NCBI RefSeq assembly: GCF_020405225.1
Contig: NZ_CP084474.1
Span: 186,001 to 250,000, forward strand
From: Natrinema sp. DC36
Lineage (GTDB): Archaea > Halobacteriota > Halobacteria > Halobacteriales > Natrialbaceae
Direction of reading: 5' to 3'
DNA: 64,000 nt
This document shows positions 26,672-36,550 of the stretch, piece after piece (positions within the stretch are counted from its first letter, which is position 1; the number at the start of each line of letters is the position of its first letter). The notes under the pieces were generated by a model. That model was given only the letters and a program-made list of their open reading frames with translations, ran no database searches and was not told the origin of the DNA. The position numbers were made by a program, and so were the translations under genes.

Positions 26672-26889
26672 TCGCTTTACCTGCCGCTGGCCGTCGGCCG
26701 ACGAAGTGGTCCGAATTCAACTGCGGAGAATCCCGGTCACCGCTTAGCATCACTACACATTCGCTTGCACGATGAAAGCATGATTCGGAACGACACGAGC
26801 TCACTCACTCGAATGTCGAGCGTAACGGTGACCGCTTGAGCCGAGAATCACGTCGCCTCACTACACCTGTTATCCCTGAAACGGTACCA

Positions 26890-27266
26890 CGCCCATGTCA
26901 CGATTTCACTCTCGGTCACTCGACGAGATCGTTCGACGAACTCCTAACGGACTTGAGTAATACGGAATCGCACTCCTCAGCGACGTCCGAAGTTTTCCTT
27001 GCTCGCGGACTAATCCACAGTTTAACCGCGACCGATTGGTGGAACGGCTTCCGGAACGCGATATTTCGCACGAATACCTCGCTGACCTAGGCAGGTACAG
27101 GGACACCGAGACAGTCAAATCCCCGAACGCAGCGTGGAACAACGATTCGTTCCGCACCACTAACTATGAGCTCACGGACGAGTTCCAAGCCGGATTGGAC
27201 GAATTGATTGCGCTCGAAACGGACCGCAGGGTCAATTGTACGATCTCCACGCCAATGCCTATCTGA
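26890..27266 (+). pseudogene. Decayed DUF488 gene
   Basis: Two frames together give a DUF488 protein. The first reads HDFTLGHSTRSFDELLTDLS (the typical GHS start). The second reads FNRDRLVERLPERDISHEYL, then ADLGRYRDTETVKSPNAAWN and TDEFQAGLDELIALE. The frame changes between about 26970 and 27030. After 27240 the text decays further. The intact DUF488 relative at 55717-56067 is only distantly similar. Confidence 0.65.
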
Positions 27267-27363
27267 CGAAGCTGGCCGATCTAGGCGAGTTTATCGATAC
27301 AATCCAGACGCTTGAGCGGTTCTGTCTCTCTCGTCCGATCCCGAAATGTAACAGTCAGTGAAC

Positions 27364-27412
27364 TCCCCCACCCTACCGCTTGCCTGACGGCTCGCGCTTG
27401 AGGGTGGGGCTT
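27364..27412 (-). ncRNA. Predicted right-end hairpin / omega-RNA end of the TnpB element
   Basis: CCCCACCCT at 27366-27374 pairs with AGGGTGGGG at 27401-27409 around the tnpB stop codon. IS200/IS605-family elements have such a subterminal hairpin. The RNA spanning the tnpB 3' end guides TnpB in characterised systems. The element edge is probably near 27357, at GTTCAC on the tnpB strand. This is inferred from position and pairing only. Confidence 0.55.
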
Positions 27413-28611
27413 CCTGCTTCAACGACGCGCTTTGCAGGAACCGAAGTGGTTCCCGTAGGGAGCGCAGTCTCCACAGGCGTTGATTCGGAGCATCCCGCTC
27501 CTAACTGCTTGATACCGCGAGAAAGAATGTTCCACGCTGCGTTCCAGTCCCTGTCAGCGGTGAAGCCACAGGAGGGACAGGAGTGTTCGCGGACCCACAA
27601 CGGTTTGTCGGTCGAGACACCGCACGCTGCACACTCTTTGGTCGTTCCGGCCGGATCGACAGCCACGAAGTGCGTGCCTTCGCGTTCGCACTTGTACTCG
27701 AGCATTCGAAGGAACGTTCCCCACGCTGCTCCGGCGCGGTTCCGAGAGTTGCCGTCGAGTTCGACAAGACCTTTCGCGTCAAGGTCTTCGACCGCGACGA
27801 GATCGTACTCTCGAGCGTAGTAGTTCGAGAGTTTGTGAAGGAAGTCGCGGCGCTTGTTCTTCAGGTCGGCGTGACACCCGGCCACTCGACGGCGTTGCTT
27901 CTCGTAGTTGTTCGACCCGTGTTGCTTCCGCGAGAGCTTCCGTTGCTCTCGCTCGACCCGTTCGCACTCGTCCGAGAGGTCAGCCGATTCGATCGCGTGG
28001 CCGTCGGTGTCGTGGGCGTACTTCAGGATGCCCACGTCGATACCGACGACGTTCTTCGGCCGGTCGGGCTTTTGCGGTGGCTCTCGGTCGACTTCGACAC
28101 CGAACGTGGCGAGCCACTCGCCCGTCGGTTCCTTCTTGAGTGTGACCTGCTTGAGTGCGGCGTCGTCGGGGATCTCCCGGTGGACTCGGATCGGAATGTC
28201 CGCGAGTTTCGAGAGTGATAGCACAGTCTGACCGCCCTTCTTGTCAAACTTGAAGCCAGACTGATTGTATGTGAAACTGCGGAACTCGCGCGGCGGCTTC
28301 CACTTGAGTTGGCCGACGCCGTAGCCGTTCTGCTTGAGCGCAGAAAGACTACTGAGGTTGTCGAACAGCCGTTCGACGACGGTCTGGAGAACCTTTGAGT
28401 ACACGTCCGAGAGACCATCCCACCACTGCTTGAGATCGGGAAGCTCCGACCGAAGCGTGGTCATGGACGGCAGTTCACCGTGGTTCTCTCGGTATTTGTT
28501 GAGGCGGTAGCGGGTGTGATTGTACAGTTGCCTACAGATATCACGGTGGCGGTCCAACTCCTCGCGTTGGGCATCGGACGGCTCGAGGCGATACTTGTAG
28601 GCGTAGTACAT
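27373..28611 (-). CDS. tnpB: TnpB, RNA-guided nuclease of an IS605/IS1341-type element
   Basis: 412 residues, full length. An N-terminal helical and beta domain (MYYAYKYRLEPSDAQREELD) leads to the RuvC-like nuclease. The catalytic residues are D in VVGIDVGILKY (about 193), E in LVAVEDLDAKGL (about 276) and D in FTADRDWNAAWNI (about 355). The zinc ribbon CAAC...CPSCG sits at about 328-350. In characterised elements TnpB with its omega-RNA cuts the empty target site and keeps the transposon in place. No TnpA is present, so this is an IS1341-type element. A ribbon-helix-helix gene overlaps its start by one base. Confidence 0.93.
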   Translation of the reverse strand: MYYAYKYRLEPSDAQREELDRHRDICRQLYNHTRYRLNKYRENHGELPSMTTLRSELPDLKQWWDGLSDVYSKVLQTVVERLFDNLSSLSALKQNGYGVGQLKWKPPREFRSFTYNQSGFKFDKKGGQTVLSLSKLADIPIRVHREIPDDAALKQVTLKKEPTGEWLATFGVEVDREPPQKPDRPKNVVGIDVGILKYAHDTDGHAIESADLSDECERVEREQRKLSRKQHGSNNYEKQRRRVAGCHADLKNKRRDFLHKLSNYYAREYDLVAVEDLDAKGLVELDGNSRNRAGAAWGTFLRMLEYKCEREGTHFVAVDPAGTTKECAACGVSTDKPLWVREHSCPSCGFTADRDWNAAWNILSRGIKQLGAGCSESTPVETALPTGTTSVPAKRVVEAGSPTLKREPSGKR

Positions 28612-28733
28612 CAGTTCTCACGTTCCTCGATGAGTTCGTCGAGTTTCTCTTGGACGAACGACGAGAGGTTGAGGTGCTGCTCCTCGATCCACTCGTCTTG
28701 GTCCTCCCGAATGGTGATAGTCTTCCGTTTCAC
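28611..28733 (-). CDS. 40-residue ribbon-helix-helix protein coupled to TnpB
   Basis: From a GTG at 28733: KRKTITIREDQDEWIEEQHL, then NLSSFVQEKLDELIEEREN. The strand-helix-helix pattern with the LSSFVQEKLDEL helix is a CopG/Arc-type fold. Its TGA overlaps the tnpB ATG by one base, so the two are translated together. A TATA-like TTACATATAG is about 20-28 bases upstream. By position it may regulate tnpB or act as an accessory of the nuclease. Two alternative GTG codons lie just upstream. Confidence 0.65.
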   Translation of the reverse strand: MKRKTITIREDQDEWIEEQHLNLSSFVQEKLDELIEEREN

Positions 28734-29023
28734 CGTATGCACGCAATGCACGCTATATGTAAAACATTACCGATTACGTGGGCCTGTGAGCCTGCTGTAG
28801 AACAGTCCAAGAAACACGAGCGGCGCTGTATCCCCTCCCTGCTCGCGCCTTCGGCGCTCGCTGAGGAAGGGGGCTTAGCGCCTCAATTCAGCTAAACAAC
28901 ACGTCTGCATGCCCCGTACCATTGGAAAGCCTCTGGCCTGCTACGAGAGGCGCGAATCGTAATTATTCTACCAAAAGGATGGCCACTTTGTACCACCCTT
29001 CTCAAATAGCATCGATAGTCCAG

Positions 29024-29179
29024 TTACTCGAGGGATTTTGCCCGGTTCTGGAACTCACCGCCACAGTTAGGACATTCTCCGGGGTGGGTTTCGGCTGTAA
29101 CGAGATTCCCACATTGCAGGCACTCGAACTTGGAGGGTATTTCCGCCGTATCGCCTTCGACATCCTGGTCGTGAGGCAT
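29024..29179 (-). CDS. Rubrerythrin-like zinc/iron-ribbon protein, 51 aa
   Basis: MPHDQDVEGDTAEIPSKFEC, then LQCGNLVTAETHPGECPNCG and GEFQNRAKSLE. Two CxxC pairs spaced like the rubredoxin part of rubrerythrin, without the di-iron domain. Such short proteins are common in haloarchaea and may bind iron or zinc. The interval 28734-29023 between this and the RHH gene is the left part of the TnpB element, whose exact edge I could not place. Confidence 0.7.
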   Translation of the reverse strand: MPHDQDVEGDTAEIPSKFECLQCGNLVTAETHPGECPNCGGEFQNRAKSLE

Positions 29180-29525
29180 ACTTCCATCTTGTTATGCCAG
29201 CCACAAAAGCTCACTGTAGAACACCCCGTTCTATATCGGGTGATGAAACCTTCAGCTTGAGGGTGTTTCCTGCCATTTGGGAACCATCCTCAGTCTCAAT
29301 CAGCAAACAATACATTTGGTTAGATGATGAGAGTCATTGAGTTCCTCAATGGAGAGTCACTAACTGGCAGACAAGAGCCACCATTTTCTTCCTACGGCTT
29401 GGCTTGGTGCTAGTGGCGGGCTTTGTACTGGTTCTCAATATCACACAGATTCTACATTCCAATGACGGAATATTCTGGCGGTCAGAGGAGAAAAACCTGC
29501 TCGATTAAGCGTGAATGCATAGAAA
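29180..29525. other. Non-coding stretch with an IS-like fragment
   Basis: No gene is supported. CTGTAGAACA near 29215 is also found near 28794 upstream of the TnpB element. The run GAAACCTTCAGCTTGAGGGT near 29250 resembles IS200/IS605-type ends. It is probably a fragment of a related element. Confidence 0.35.
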
Positions 29526-29798
29526 ATGTGCGAAATACCGGCCATACTGCGGAATTTCAATCTCGATGCTACTGACAAGATTGTCAGATCTCACTTACAT
29601 GGCGAGTACCTCGACCATCCGACCCGCGGACCGTATGTTAAGTCACGGGATCTCTACAGAGGTGTCAAACCCGATATTGATGAACGGTTCACGCTCGAGT
29701 TGTTCGGGATGTTCTGCGAAAGTCGCCCATATTTGGAAAAGTGGTCCCGAGGGTATAGTGGATCGTATCGCTACCACATCATTGAGGAGGAATTATAG
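29526..29798 (+). CDS. Small protein, possible winged helix
   Basis: 90 residues (LDHPTRGPYVKSRDLYRGVK; RPYLEKWSRGYSGSYRYHII). The order of a GPYVKSxDLY helix, an intervening helix and a C-terminal EKWSRGxSxxYR hairpin resembles small haloarchaeal winged-helix regulators, but it is weak. It lies among relics and may itself be decayed. Confidence 0.4.
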   Translation: MCEIPAILRNFNLDATDKIVRSHLHGEYLDHPTRGPYVKSRDLYRGVKPDIDERFTLELFGMFCESRPYLEKWSRGYSGSYRYHIIEEEL

Positions 29799-29954
29799 AC
29801 CTAGACTGTACAGTATTATAGCCAACTTGACCACGTACTCTCAGACCTCATTCCCAGGGATATTTGCCTACTCCAGCCTCACCATTACATGAAGGCTGCT
29901 CCAATACTCACTGATATATTCGCAACTGCTCTTGCTCCAGATCCGAATGGGCCG

Positions 29955-30680
29955 CGATGGCAGCGACCTGCCTGTCAGTCGTCGAGGCCCGTGACCACGT
30001 CGTCGCTTTCGATGGGATCTATGGTGGAACGCGGTTGCTCTTCGAGGATCTCCTCGTCGATTCACTCGACGTCACCGTCGAGTACGTGGACGCAACAGAG
30101 ACCGCAACCGTCGAAGCGGCGGTCACTGACGAGACGTCTCTGATCTATATGGAATCGCCGACGAATCCGTTACTGTAACTCTACGACCTCACTGCTGTGG
30201 GCGAGATTACAGCGACCGTCGACGCGACGTACGTCGTCGATACACGTTCGTGACGCCGTACTTCCAACGCCCGTTTGAACACGAGATCGTCACGCGTCGA
30301 ACGCTGCCAAAATTGCGCAGTAGCCCGACGATCATTCTGCGACGGCACAGGTCAACTATTCCGGGTTGGAGCACCATCCCTAACACGACCTCGCTCGCGA
30401 GCAGATGGACCGATTCGGCGGGATTGTCTCGTTCAAGTTAGACGCGAGGGGTACCGAGACGCGGGCCGTCCTCAAGGAACTGGAGACGCTCACGCTTGCC
30501 GTGAGTCTCGGCGGAACCGAATCGGTCGTTGACCATCCGGCGACGATGTCCGCCCCGTATCTTTCCGATGCAGAGCGAGAAGTGGCCGGGATTCCTGATT
30601 CACTCGTCTGTATTCCTGTCGGTATCGAGTACGTTGACGACCTCATTGTCGATCTCGAGCGAACACTCGCCTATCTCTGA
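29955..30680 (+). pseudogene. Decayed Cys/Met metabolism PLP enzyme
   Basis: Fragments of a cystathionine gamma-synthase/lyase-type enzyme are readable across frames and stops. They include MAATCLSVVEARDHVVAFDG, IYGGTRLLFEDLLV, LIYMESPTNPLL (then a stop) and LYDLTAVGEI; then YSGLEHHP-stop-HDLARE, MDRFGGIVSFKLDARGTETR, LAVSLGGTESVVDHPATMS and IPDSLVCIPVGIEYVDDLI. The PLP-lysine region is scrambled and the N-terminal quarter is missing. This was a transsulfuration enzyme and is no longer functional. Confidence 0.8.
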
Positions 30681-30704
30681 TGCGGCGCGCTCTCTGAGTC
30701 ACGG

Positions 30705-32075
30705 TCAATCGGCAGTCGTTTCGGAATCGCGGGTGACGTACGGGATCTCCTCCTCGATGACGTCACGCTCGAAGTAGAGCAACTCCACGGCGAATATCGC
30801 GAGGGCGAGGAGAAGGACGGCGTAGAACGTCCCGCGTTCGGCGGTGTAGAGGTGATAGAACATGAGGACGAACGAGAGTCCGCCGCCGATCACGCCGACA
30901 GCCGGCCACGTCGCAGTTATCCGCTCGGCATCGCGCTGGGTGAAGGCAAGTGCGCTCATCGTGCCGAAGACTACGATGAACGAAAGTGACGCGAACGCGG
31001 TGATCGCAGAGAGGCTCCCGTAGGCGGTGAACGCCGCCGTCACGACCCCAAGAATCAGTAGGGTACGTTCGGGCACTCCACTCTCGCTCGAGTCGCCCGT
31101 CCGGTCGGGTAGCAGATCGTCGGACAACATTCCCTTGGCGAAGTAGCCCGTCGAGAACAACGTCGCGTTGATCGCGCTCCCTGTCGAGAATAGCGCCGAC
31201 AACGAGATAACGATCGCTGCAGCGCTCGCAAGCCCGGCTGCGCCGCCGATTGCCGAGGCAGCCTCAACCAGCGCAGTGTGGGGACTGTTTCGAACGGCTT
31301 GTGGTGCGAGATTGTACGTCACCACCGCCACGAGCATGTAAATCGACACCGCCACCGGGACCGAGACGTAGATTGCCTTCGGGATCGTCTCAAGCGGGTC
31401 GGTGATGCTCTCCTGATCGTAGAACAGTAACTGCCATCCCTGGAAGGCGACGAACGAGACGGCGGCCGCCATGACGGGATCAAACGACGCGAGTTCGGAC
31501 GTGCCGACCGCGATCGGCTCGGACGAGACCGAGAGGGCGTAGGCGATCCCCGCGAGGCCGAAGACGACGAGAACGAGGACCTTCGCTGAGGTGAGGACGT
31601 TCTCCGCCGACCCGGTCGCTTGGGCGCCGAGCAGGTTCAGGCCCACAAACCCGGCGACCACGAGGACGGAGATGATCGGTCGCAGCGGAAATCCGCCGAC
31701 CGACGGAGGAACTCCGGGAAGCGAGATGGAGAACTCCGCGAACGCGAAAGCGTACATCGCCATTGATCCGACGTATCCGAACAGCAGCGTCCAGCCGATC
31801 ATTCCAGCGAGCGTCGAGTTACCGGTGAACGACTGGACGAACGTCACCGAGCCGCCGGCGTTGTTGGCAGCGTCGTCGCCGACGGCCAGTTCGTTCAACT
31901 TGATGTAGGAGTACGCCGAACAAATTGCGAAGACTCCGGCCAGCAGGAACGCGAACCACGTTGCGGCCCGCGTGATCTGGGTCACGACGCCGAGGACGGC
32001 GTAGATCCCGCCCCCGATCATGCCGCCGAGCGCCATCGAGACGGCTTCCGTGAGGCCGAAGTTTTCCTCGCCCAT
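30705..32075 (-). CDS. APC-family amino acid permease
   Basis: 456 residues with about twelve helices. The start EAVSMALGGMIGGGIYAVLG contains the GGGIY substrate-binding loop of helix 1 in the APC superfamily, and FVAFQGWQLLFYDQESITDP matches the helix 6 region. It probably imports an amino acid by H+ or Na+ symport; the specific substrate is unknown. This is the only clearly intact chromosomal-type gene in the surrounding graveyard and is more GC-rich than its flanks. Relics lie on both sides. Confidence 0.88.
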   Translation of the reverse strand: MGEENFGLTEAVSMALGGMIGGGIYAVLGVVTQITRAATWFAFLLAGVFAICSAYSYIKLNELAVGDDAANNAGGSVTFVQSFTGNSTLAGMIGWTLLFGYVGSMAMYAFAFAEFSISLPGVPPSVGGFPLRPIISVLVVAGFVGLNLLGAQATGSAENVLTSAKVLVLVVFGLAGIAYALSVSSEPIAVGTSELASFDPVMAAAVSFVAFQGWQLLFYDQESITDPLETIPKAIYVSVPVAVSIYMLVAVVTYNLAPQAVRNSPHTALVEAASAIGGAAGLASAAAIVISLSALFSTGSAINATLFSTGYFAKGMLSDDLLPDRTGDSSESGVPERTLLILGVVTAAFTAYGSLSAITAFASLSFIVVFGTMSALAFTQRDAERITATWPAVGVIGGGLSFVLMFYHLYTAERGTFYAVLLLALAIFAVELLYFERDVIEEEIPYVTRDSETTAD

Positions 32076-32222
32076 GTTCGGCCGTTTTCGATCTGGTTCC
32101 GTTTATCTATGGGATGAAATCGCAACCGACGGTGCTATTCGTTCGGCGATCCCCGGAACGGACTTGAGCGAGACGACCGACACCGGTCGTTAAACGGAGT
32201 GTAGCAGTCTGAGCCATCCAGT

Positions 32223-32926
32223 TCACGACTTATCAGTGACCGCGTCGTCCTCCCACCCTTCGCTGTAGATCTACTCCTCGGGTACGCCGAGGTCGCGGAG
32301 TTCGTCTTCCGTCTCGACGACCATTCCCGGGATGCCGCAGACGTAGAAGTCCCGTACCTCGAAGAGAAACTCAGGGTACTCCTGAACGTAGCCGGTTCGG
32401 CCGAATCAGTCCCACTCGGGGTCAAACAGCGTGAAGGTCACCTCGACGTTGTCGTGCATGGCTGCCAGTTTCTCGAGCGTGCTTCCGATGGAAGATTGAG
32501 TCGGTTGTCCGCTCGCCGAAGACAAGATGGCGTCACCACTTCCGAACCCTGCATACTGCCTGAAAATTGCAAGCAGTGGCGTGAGACCGGTGCCACTCGC
32601 GACCAGGACGATATCGCAGTCTGGATCCTTGAGGGAGATGCCTTCCTCGTATTCGCCGATTTCGATCTCGTCGCCCGGCGAGCGGGTGTGCATGTACGAG
32701 GATGCGAGGCCGTCGTCGTACCACTTGATTGCCAGTGCGAACTCGTCGGTGCCGGGAAGAGTCGTTGGGCTGTAGGGCGGACAACCTCCTTGACATCGGC
32801 CTCGAACCGGACTGTAGTGTGTTATCCGGGATCGAATTCGAGTTCGGTGCCAGGGGCTCGGAGACGGAATCCCTTGACCCGCGGCGCGAGTCGATACATG
32901 TGGACAATCGTTGCGATCTGCGTCAT
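32223..32926 (-). pseudogene. Decayed ferredoxin/flavodoxin-NADP reductase-type gene
   Basis: Starting at an ATG at 32926 the text reads MTQIATIVHMYRLAPRVKGF, RLRAPGTEFEFDPG, a stop, then HTTVRFEADVKEVV. It changes frame at RPYSPTTLPGTDEFALAIKW (the RxYS FAD motif) and SSYMHTRSPGDEIEIGEYEE, followed by the NAD(P)-binding VLVASGTGLTPLLAIFRQYA. Two more stops interrupt FDPEWD-stop-FGRTGYVQEY and GVPEE-stop-IYSEGWEDDA. At least three nonsense codons and one frameshift show it is dead. The end is paralogous to 26200-26354. Confidence 0.85.
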
Positions 32927-33281
32927 CGGATCGGGAGTTAGACTGGTGGGACGGAAAACGGTCAGTGACACATTCAACGACAGTTACGGTTGAGAGAAGG
33001 TCGGACCGCGGCCGGAAGACCATAATGGGCGACCAGCGGCCGTTCAGTCGCTTGTCGACAGTTTGCAGACCCCGAGCACCTGATTGATTCTGCTCCCGAA
33101 GATCTGATGGCTGAAGCTCTGGGTAGCATCCTACCCCGTGATGATCTGATAATACCTTTCAATGAACGTACAAATCGATCCTTGGTATCTGTCTGTGTCT
33201 GAGCTTCAACGTCTGTACACTAATAAGATAACTTTCAACAGCGGAGTCAGTCTTTTTGTCAACTGAAGTCGTATCACGACT

Positions 33282-33718
33282 ATGCTTCGCAAACTATTGA
33301 TCGCGTTCGGCCTGTTCGAGATCGCAAAACCGAAACCGATCATCGACATGTGCGAATGGATCGGCCTCGAGAATTCCGATGAGGCACAATTGCGTCCATG
33401 GGCGCTCTGGGGAGCTCGTCTCGAGGGAATGAATTCGTCTGGCTGCTCGTCCGCGGCCGGGGTGAGAGCGGCTCAACAATTGTCAGTGGATTACTCGCCG
33501 TCGCTGGGATTCTGCTTGCACTCGTGCCACGTCCAATTATCCAGCTTAGCCAAGAATTTGTCTACGAGAACACTGAAGATCTCGAAATGAAGCCGTGGAT
33601 CAAACCAGCAGCGCGGTTGTTGGGCGGGTTATATCTAACTGTCGTCGTTCTCTCGTGGCGGGCAGACGCATCTGAAGCTGAGCCAAAAGCCAATCAAGAA
33701 ACCCATAGTAGAAGTTAA
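33282..33718 (+). pseudogene. Frameshifted small membrane protein gene
   Basis: The first frame gives MLRKLLIAFGLFEIAKPKPI, DMCEWIGLENSDEAQLRPWA and LWGARLEG. The continuation is in another frame: EFVWLLVRGRGESGSTIVSG, LLAVAGILLALVPRPIIQL, AARLLGGLYLTVVVLSWRA. The switch is near 33430. Joined, it is a protein of about 145 residues with two helices, seen as an uncharacterised haloarchaeal type. Confidence 0.65.
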
Positions 33719-33832
33719 ATATTGTAGAGAACGAGTCGCTCTGGTGAACGAACTGACCTCTGAGTCTGTCTAAATAGTATGCCCTTCCTTTTACGCGCTT
33801 CACAGATCACCTTATAACTCTGATTCAATGCG

Positions 33833-34190
33833 CTATCTCTGGAGATCCTACACCAGCGGCCAAGAAGGGATACGGCGGCTACGCTGACTGGGTAATTGTA
33901 GCGATCAACGGTCTCCGCGAATATCTCGATCTGCCAGACCGGCGACTCCTCGATATGCCTCACGATCCTGAGACGTACAGGCTATTGATACGATTAGCCT
34001 TGACCGCCATTTGGCTAGGCGTCACTATACAAATCGGACAAGCTTGATATAACGCACGGAGCTCGCCATGACGATGACATCAATCACTGGCAGTCAGTGT
34101 TGAAGCTCTCTTCTTTGCGCTCAAACAACGGACCGGTGATCCGTACCGGGCTCGAACATGGTTCGGGCAATTCCGAAACCCGCTCTAAAA
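33833..34190 (+). mobile_element. Degenerate ISH/IS5-type transposase remnant
   Basis: Translation shows KKGYGGYADWVIVAINGLRE, YLDLPDRRLLDMPHDPETYR and, after lesions, VEALFFALKQRTGDPYRART with WFGQFRNPL. These match the beginning and the very end of ISH-type IS5 transposases, with the catalytic middle missing. An internally deleted relic. Confidence 0.6.
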
Positions 34191-34342
34191 ATAGTGGTGA
34201 GTAACATCGAACTTTCTCACTCTAAATTCAAATACAGAATTTAATAGTATGGATTATATATGGTTGATTCACCGGTTGGTAGAAGGTTTGTGCAAAATAA
34301 AAAGAGAATACAAAGGCGTGCTCACCCATTTCAAAATCACAT

Positions 34343-35159
34343 GGTCGAAGCCACCGGCATCGACATTATCAATCTGCTGCTCGTGTTGTCCCTCGCCTGG
34401 GTGTTCTCGTCGTATTCGCGGGCGTCACCGGATTCATCGGGAGCGGCGAGGTCACCCCCTGGAGCATCGGCACCGTGATGCTCTGCGCGCTCGCGTTCTT
34501 CGCGGTTGCGCTCGTCATCGGCGACCGCGTGCTCCCAGTCGTTTGGGAACGGCTCGAAGGATTGATGCGCCGGTACGGATTCATCGACAAAACCTCCGCG
34601 TTCAGTGTCGCACTCATCGTAGCATTAATATTCGCGTATCTGGCAGCTCTAGCGGACCTCCACATGATTATCGGCGGCTTCGTCGTCGGGATGTTCCTTC
34701 GGCAGGCACGGCTCGACAAGGAGATATACGAGCATATGCACACGGTCATGTACGACCTCGCGATGGGCGTGTTCGCGCCGATTTTCTTCGTCACTGTTGG
34801 CTTCGAACTCACGCTGGGCGTGTTCACGAAAGAACTCGGTCTCTTGTTGCTCGTCCTGGTCCTCGCATTCTTCGGGAAGATCGTCTTGGGCGTTCGCGCT
34901 CCCGACGAAACTGACGAGCAAAGAGGTACTGGTCATCGTCCTCGGAATGAACGGCCGAGGGACGGTTGAAATCATCATCGTCTCGATCAGGCTTTCGATG
35001 GGAATCATCTCCCAACAGCTCTTCTCGATTCTCGTGTTCATGGCAATCTTCACGACGGCACTCGTCCCCGTGACTGTGAAACTTGGTGTCGACTGGCTCG
35101 AGCGGGCCGGCGAACTCGTGTATATGGCTGACGATCAGAGCGTTGAGCCCGAAGTGTAG
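34343..35159 (+). pseudogene. Decayed cation/proton antiporter (CPA2-type)
   Basis: Three frames together give the C-terminal part of a KefB/NapA-type antiporter. First GIDIINLLLVLSLAW; then VLVVFAGVTGFIGSGEVTPW and FIDKTSAFSVALIVALIFAY, ADLHMIIGGFVVGMFLRQAR, PIFFVTVGFELTLGVFTKEL; then TSKEVLVIVLGMNGRGTVEI and FSILVFMAIFTTALVPVTVK. Frame changes fall near 34400 and 34900. The N-terminal half is absent, next to the ISH remnant, so an insertion probably truncated it. Confidence 0.8.
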
Positions 35160-35297
35160 ACCAGTACCCGAGTACATAATTTCTGTGAGACTAGAACATT
35201 TCGTTTGAAGCACCGGAGAGTATCTGTGGACTTCGCCACTAGACTAAATAGAGTAATATGCCTATAACCAGAATCCTGTTTCAGGGATACTATCGTT

Positions 35298-36020
35298 ATG
35301 AGATGGCAAATTAAGGAAATCGAATGGGAAGCTGTCGCGGGTATCTTAGCAGCGGTTCTCGCACTGGTACTCCATTTCTTGCACATCGTGGACGAAGCCG
35401 TGCTTCTTCAGATCACGCTCGTTCTCATGGCGTTCTTGTTTATCAGTCATCTCAGGCGTGAATCGGAAACGGAGAATCTCTCTGAGTCCCTCGCCCACAC
35501 CGAACGCACTGTCGAAGACATCCGCGCCGGTATGGATGCCTCCGATCTCGAACTCATCGGCCCAGGAGAGCTCAGATCTCGGAGTACGCAGTTCGGTCAG
35601 GGTGCCCGTGGAGAAATGATCTGGTTCAACGTCTGTCTCCTCATGTTCGTTCCCCAGAATTTATTCGATGCGTTGCTTCGTCCACCGATCGAGAATCCAA
35701 ATGTGTCCTCGATTCAGTTCGTCCTCGACGAGAGTGAGCGGAAGCGCTGGAATACTCAGGTCAAACCCAAAGTAAAGGAGTGTCGGGGTGCTGAGACGGT
35801 ACAGGAACCCGTTTGGCGCGAACTCGATGAGAACGTCTCGTTCATTCTTCGCGGGACGAAAAACGAGCAGACTGACGCACTCTTGAGTTTCTGGGGAGAA
35901 CCCTTTATGGCACGAACAACGAGGGACGTTCCCCGCTATATCATCCACGTAACAGAAGATTCCGAATTGATCCCGCAATTGCGGGACATCGAACGCGAAC
36001 ACCGACTTCAGCAAACGTGA
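35298..36020 (+). CDS. Membrane-anchored protein of unknown function
   Basis: 240 residues. Two N-terminal helices (VAGILAAVLALVLHFLHIVD; VLLQITLVLMAFLFISHLRR) precede a short coiled stretch and a cytoplasmic domain of about 150 residues (IGPGELRSRSTQFGQGARGE; MIWFNVCLLMFVPQNLFDAL; PVWRELDENVSFILRGTKNE). No known motif. The interval 36021-36262 downstream holds no gene I can support. Confidence 0.65.
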   Translation: MRWQIKEIEWEAVAGILAAVLALVLHFLHIVDEAVLLQITLVLMAFLFISHLRRESETENLSESLAHTERTVEDIRAGMDASDLELIGPGELRSRSTQFGQGARGEMIWFNVCLLMFVPQNLFDALLRPPIENPNVSSIQFVLDESERKRWNTQVKPKVKECRGAETVQEPVWRELDENVSFILRGTKNEQTDALLSFWGEPFMARTTRDVPRYIIHVTEDSELIPQLRDIEREHRLQQT

Positions 36021-36262
36021 AAAGAGGAATCTCATCAATACACGATTCATACGGGAGTATCCGTCTACCGACTGATCTTTAGTTTTCAAAAGGGTCAGGT
36101 GTGCGTAATCGAGTATAGAACGTGTATGCGCCGCGGAGATGATTAACCCAAGACGTCAATAGAGATAGTCGTTCGGAATCCACCCAATTCAGGAATGGCG
36201 AAGCATTTTTTCGTCTCTGCCAGCAAATCTATATCCACTCGGCCTCCATTGTCTGGGGTCAA

Positions 36263-36550
36263 TTACTCGTCGTCAACCAGTTTCGTCCGGACATAGTACG
36301 GTCCTTCCCAGTCTTGGACCCAGTTGGGGGCTGCAGGATGAGACCGCAGCTGATTTGCTTCATACGATTCGTCAGGAAAAACGGTTCCCTCCTCGTCAGT
36401 CCCGTCCTCCCACGGCACTACGAACGTCACTGGGTCTCGATCTTCGGCAGGATTCAATTGTTTATCTGCCCCGTCATTTAGATGGTACGGTCCATCGACC
36501 CATTTCTGTGGATTGAACGTGACCGCTATCTCTGGATTTTTGTCTGTCAT
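36263..36550 (-). CDS. Acidic 95-residue protein, unknown
   Basis: MTDKNPEIAVTFNPQKWVDG, then DRDPVTFVVPWEDGTDEEGT and SHPAAPNWVQDWEGPYYVRT. Soluble, acidic, rich in Trp, Asp and Pro. Not recognised. Stand-alone gene with a clear start. Confidence 0.6.
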   Translation of the reverse strand: MTDKNPEIAVTFNPQKWVDGPYHLNDGADKQLNPAEDRDPVTFVVPWEDGTDEEGTVFPDESYEANQLRSHPAAPNWVQDWEGPYYVRTKLVDDE

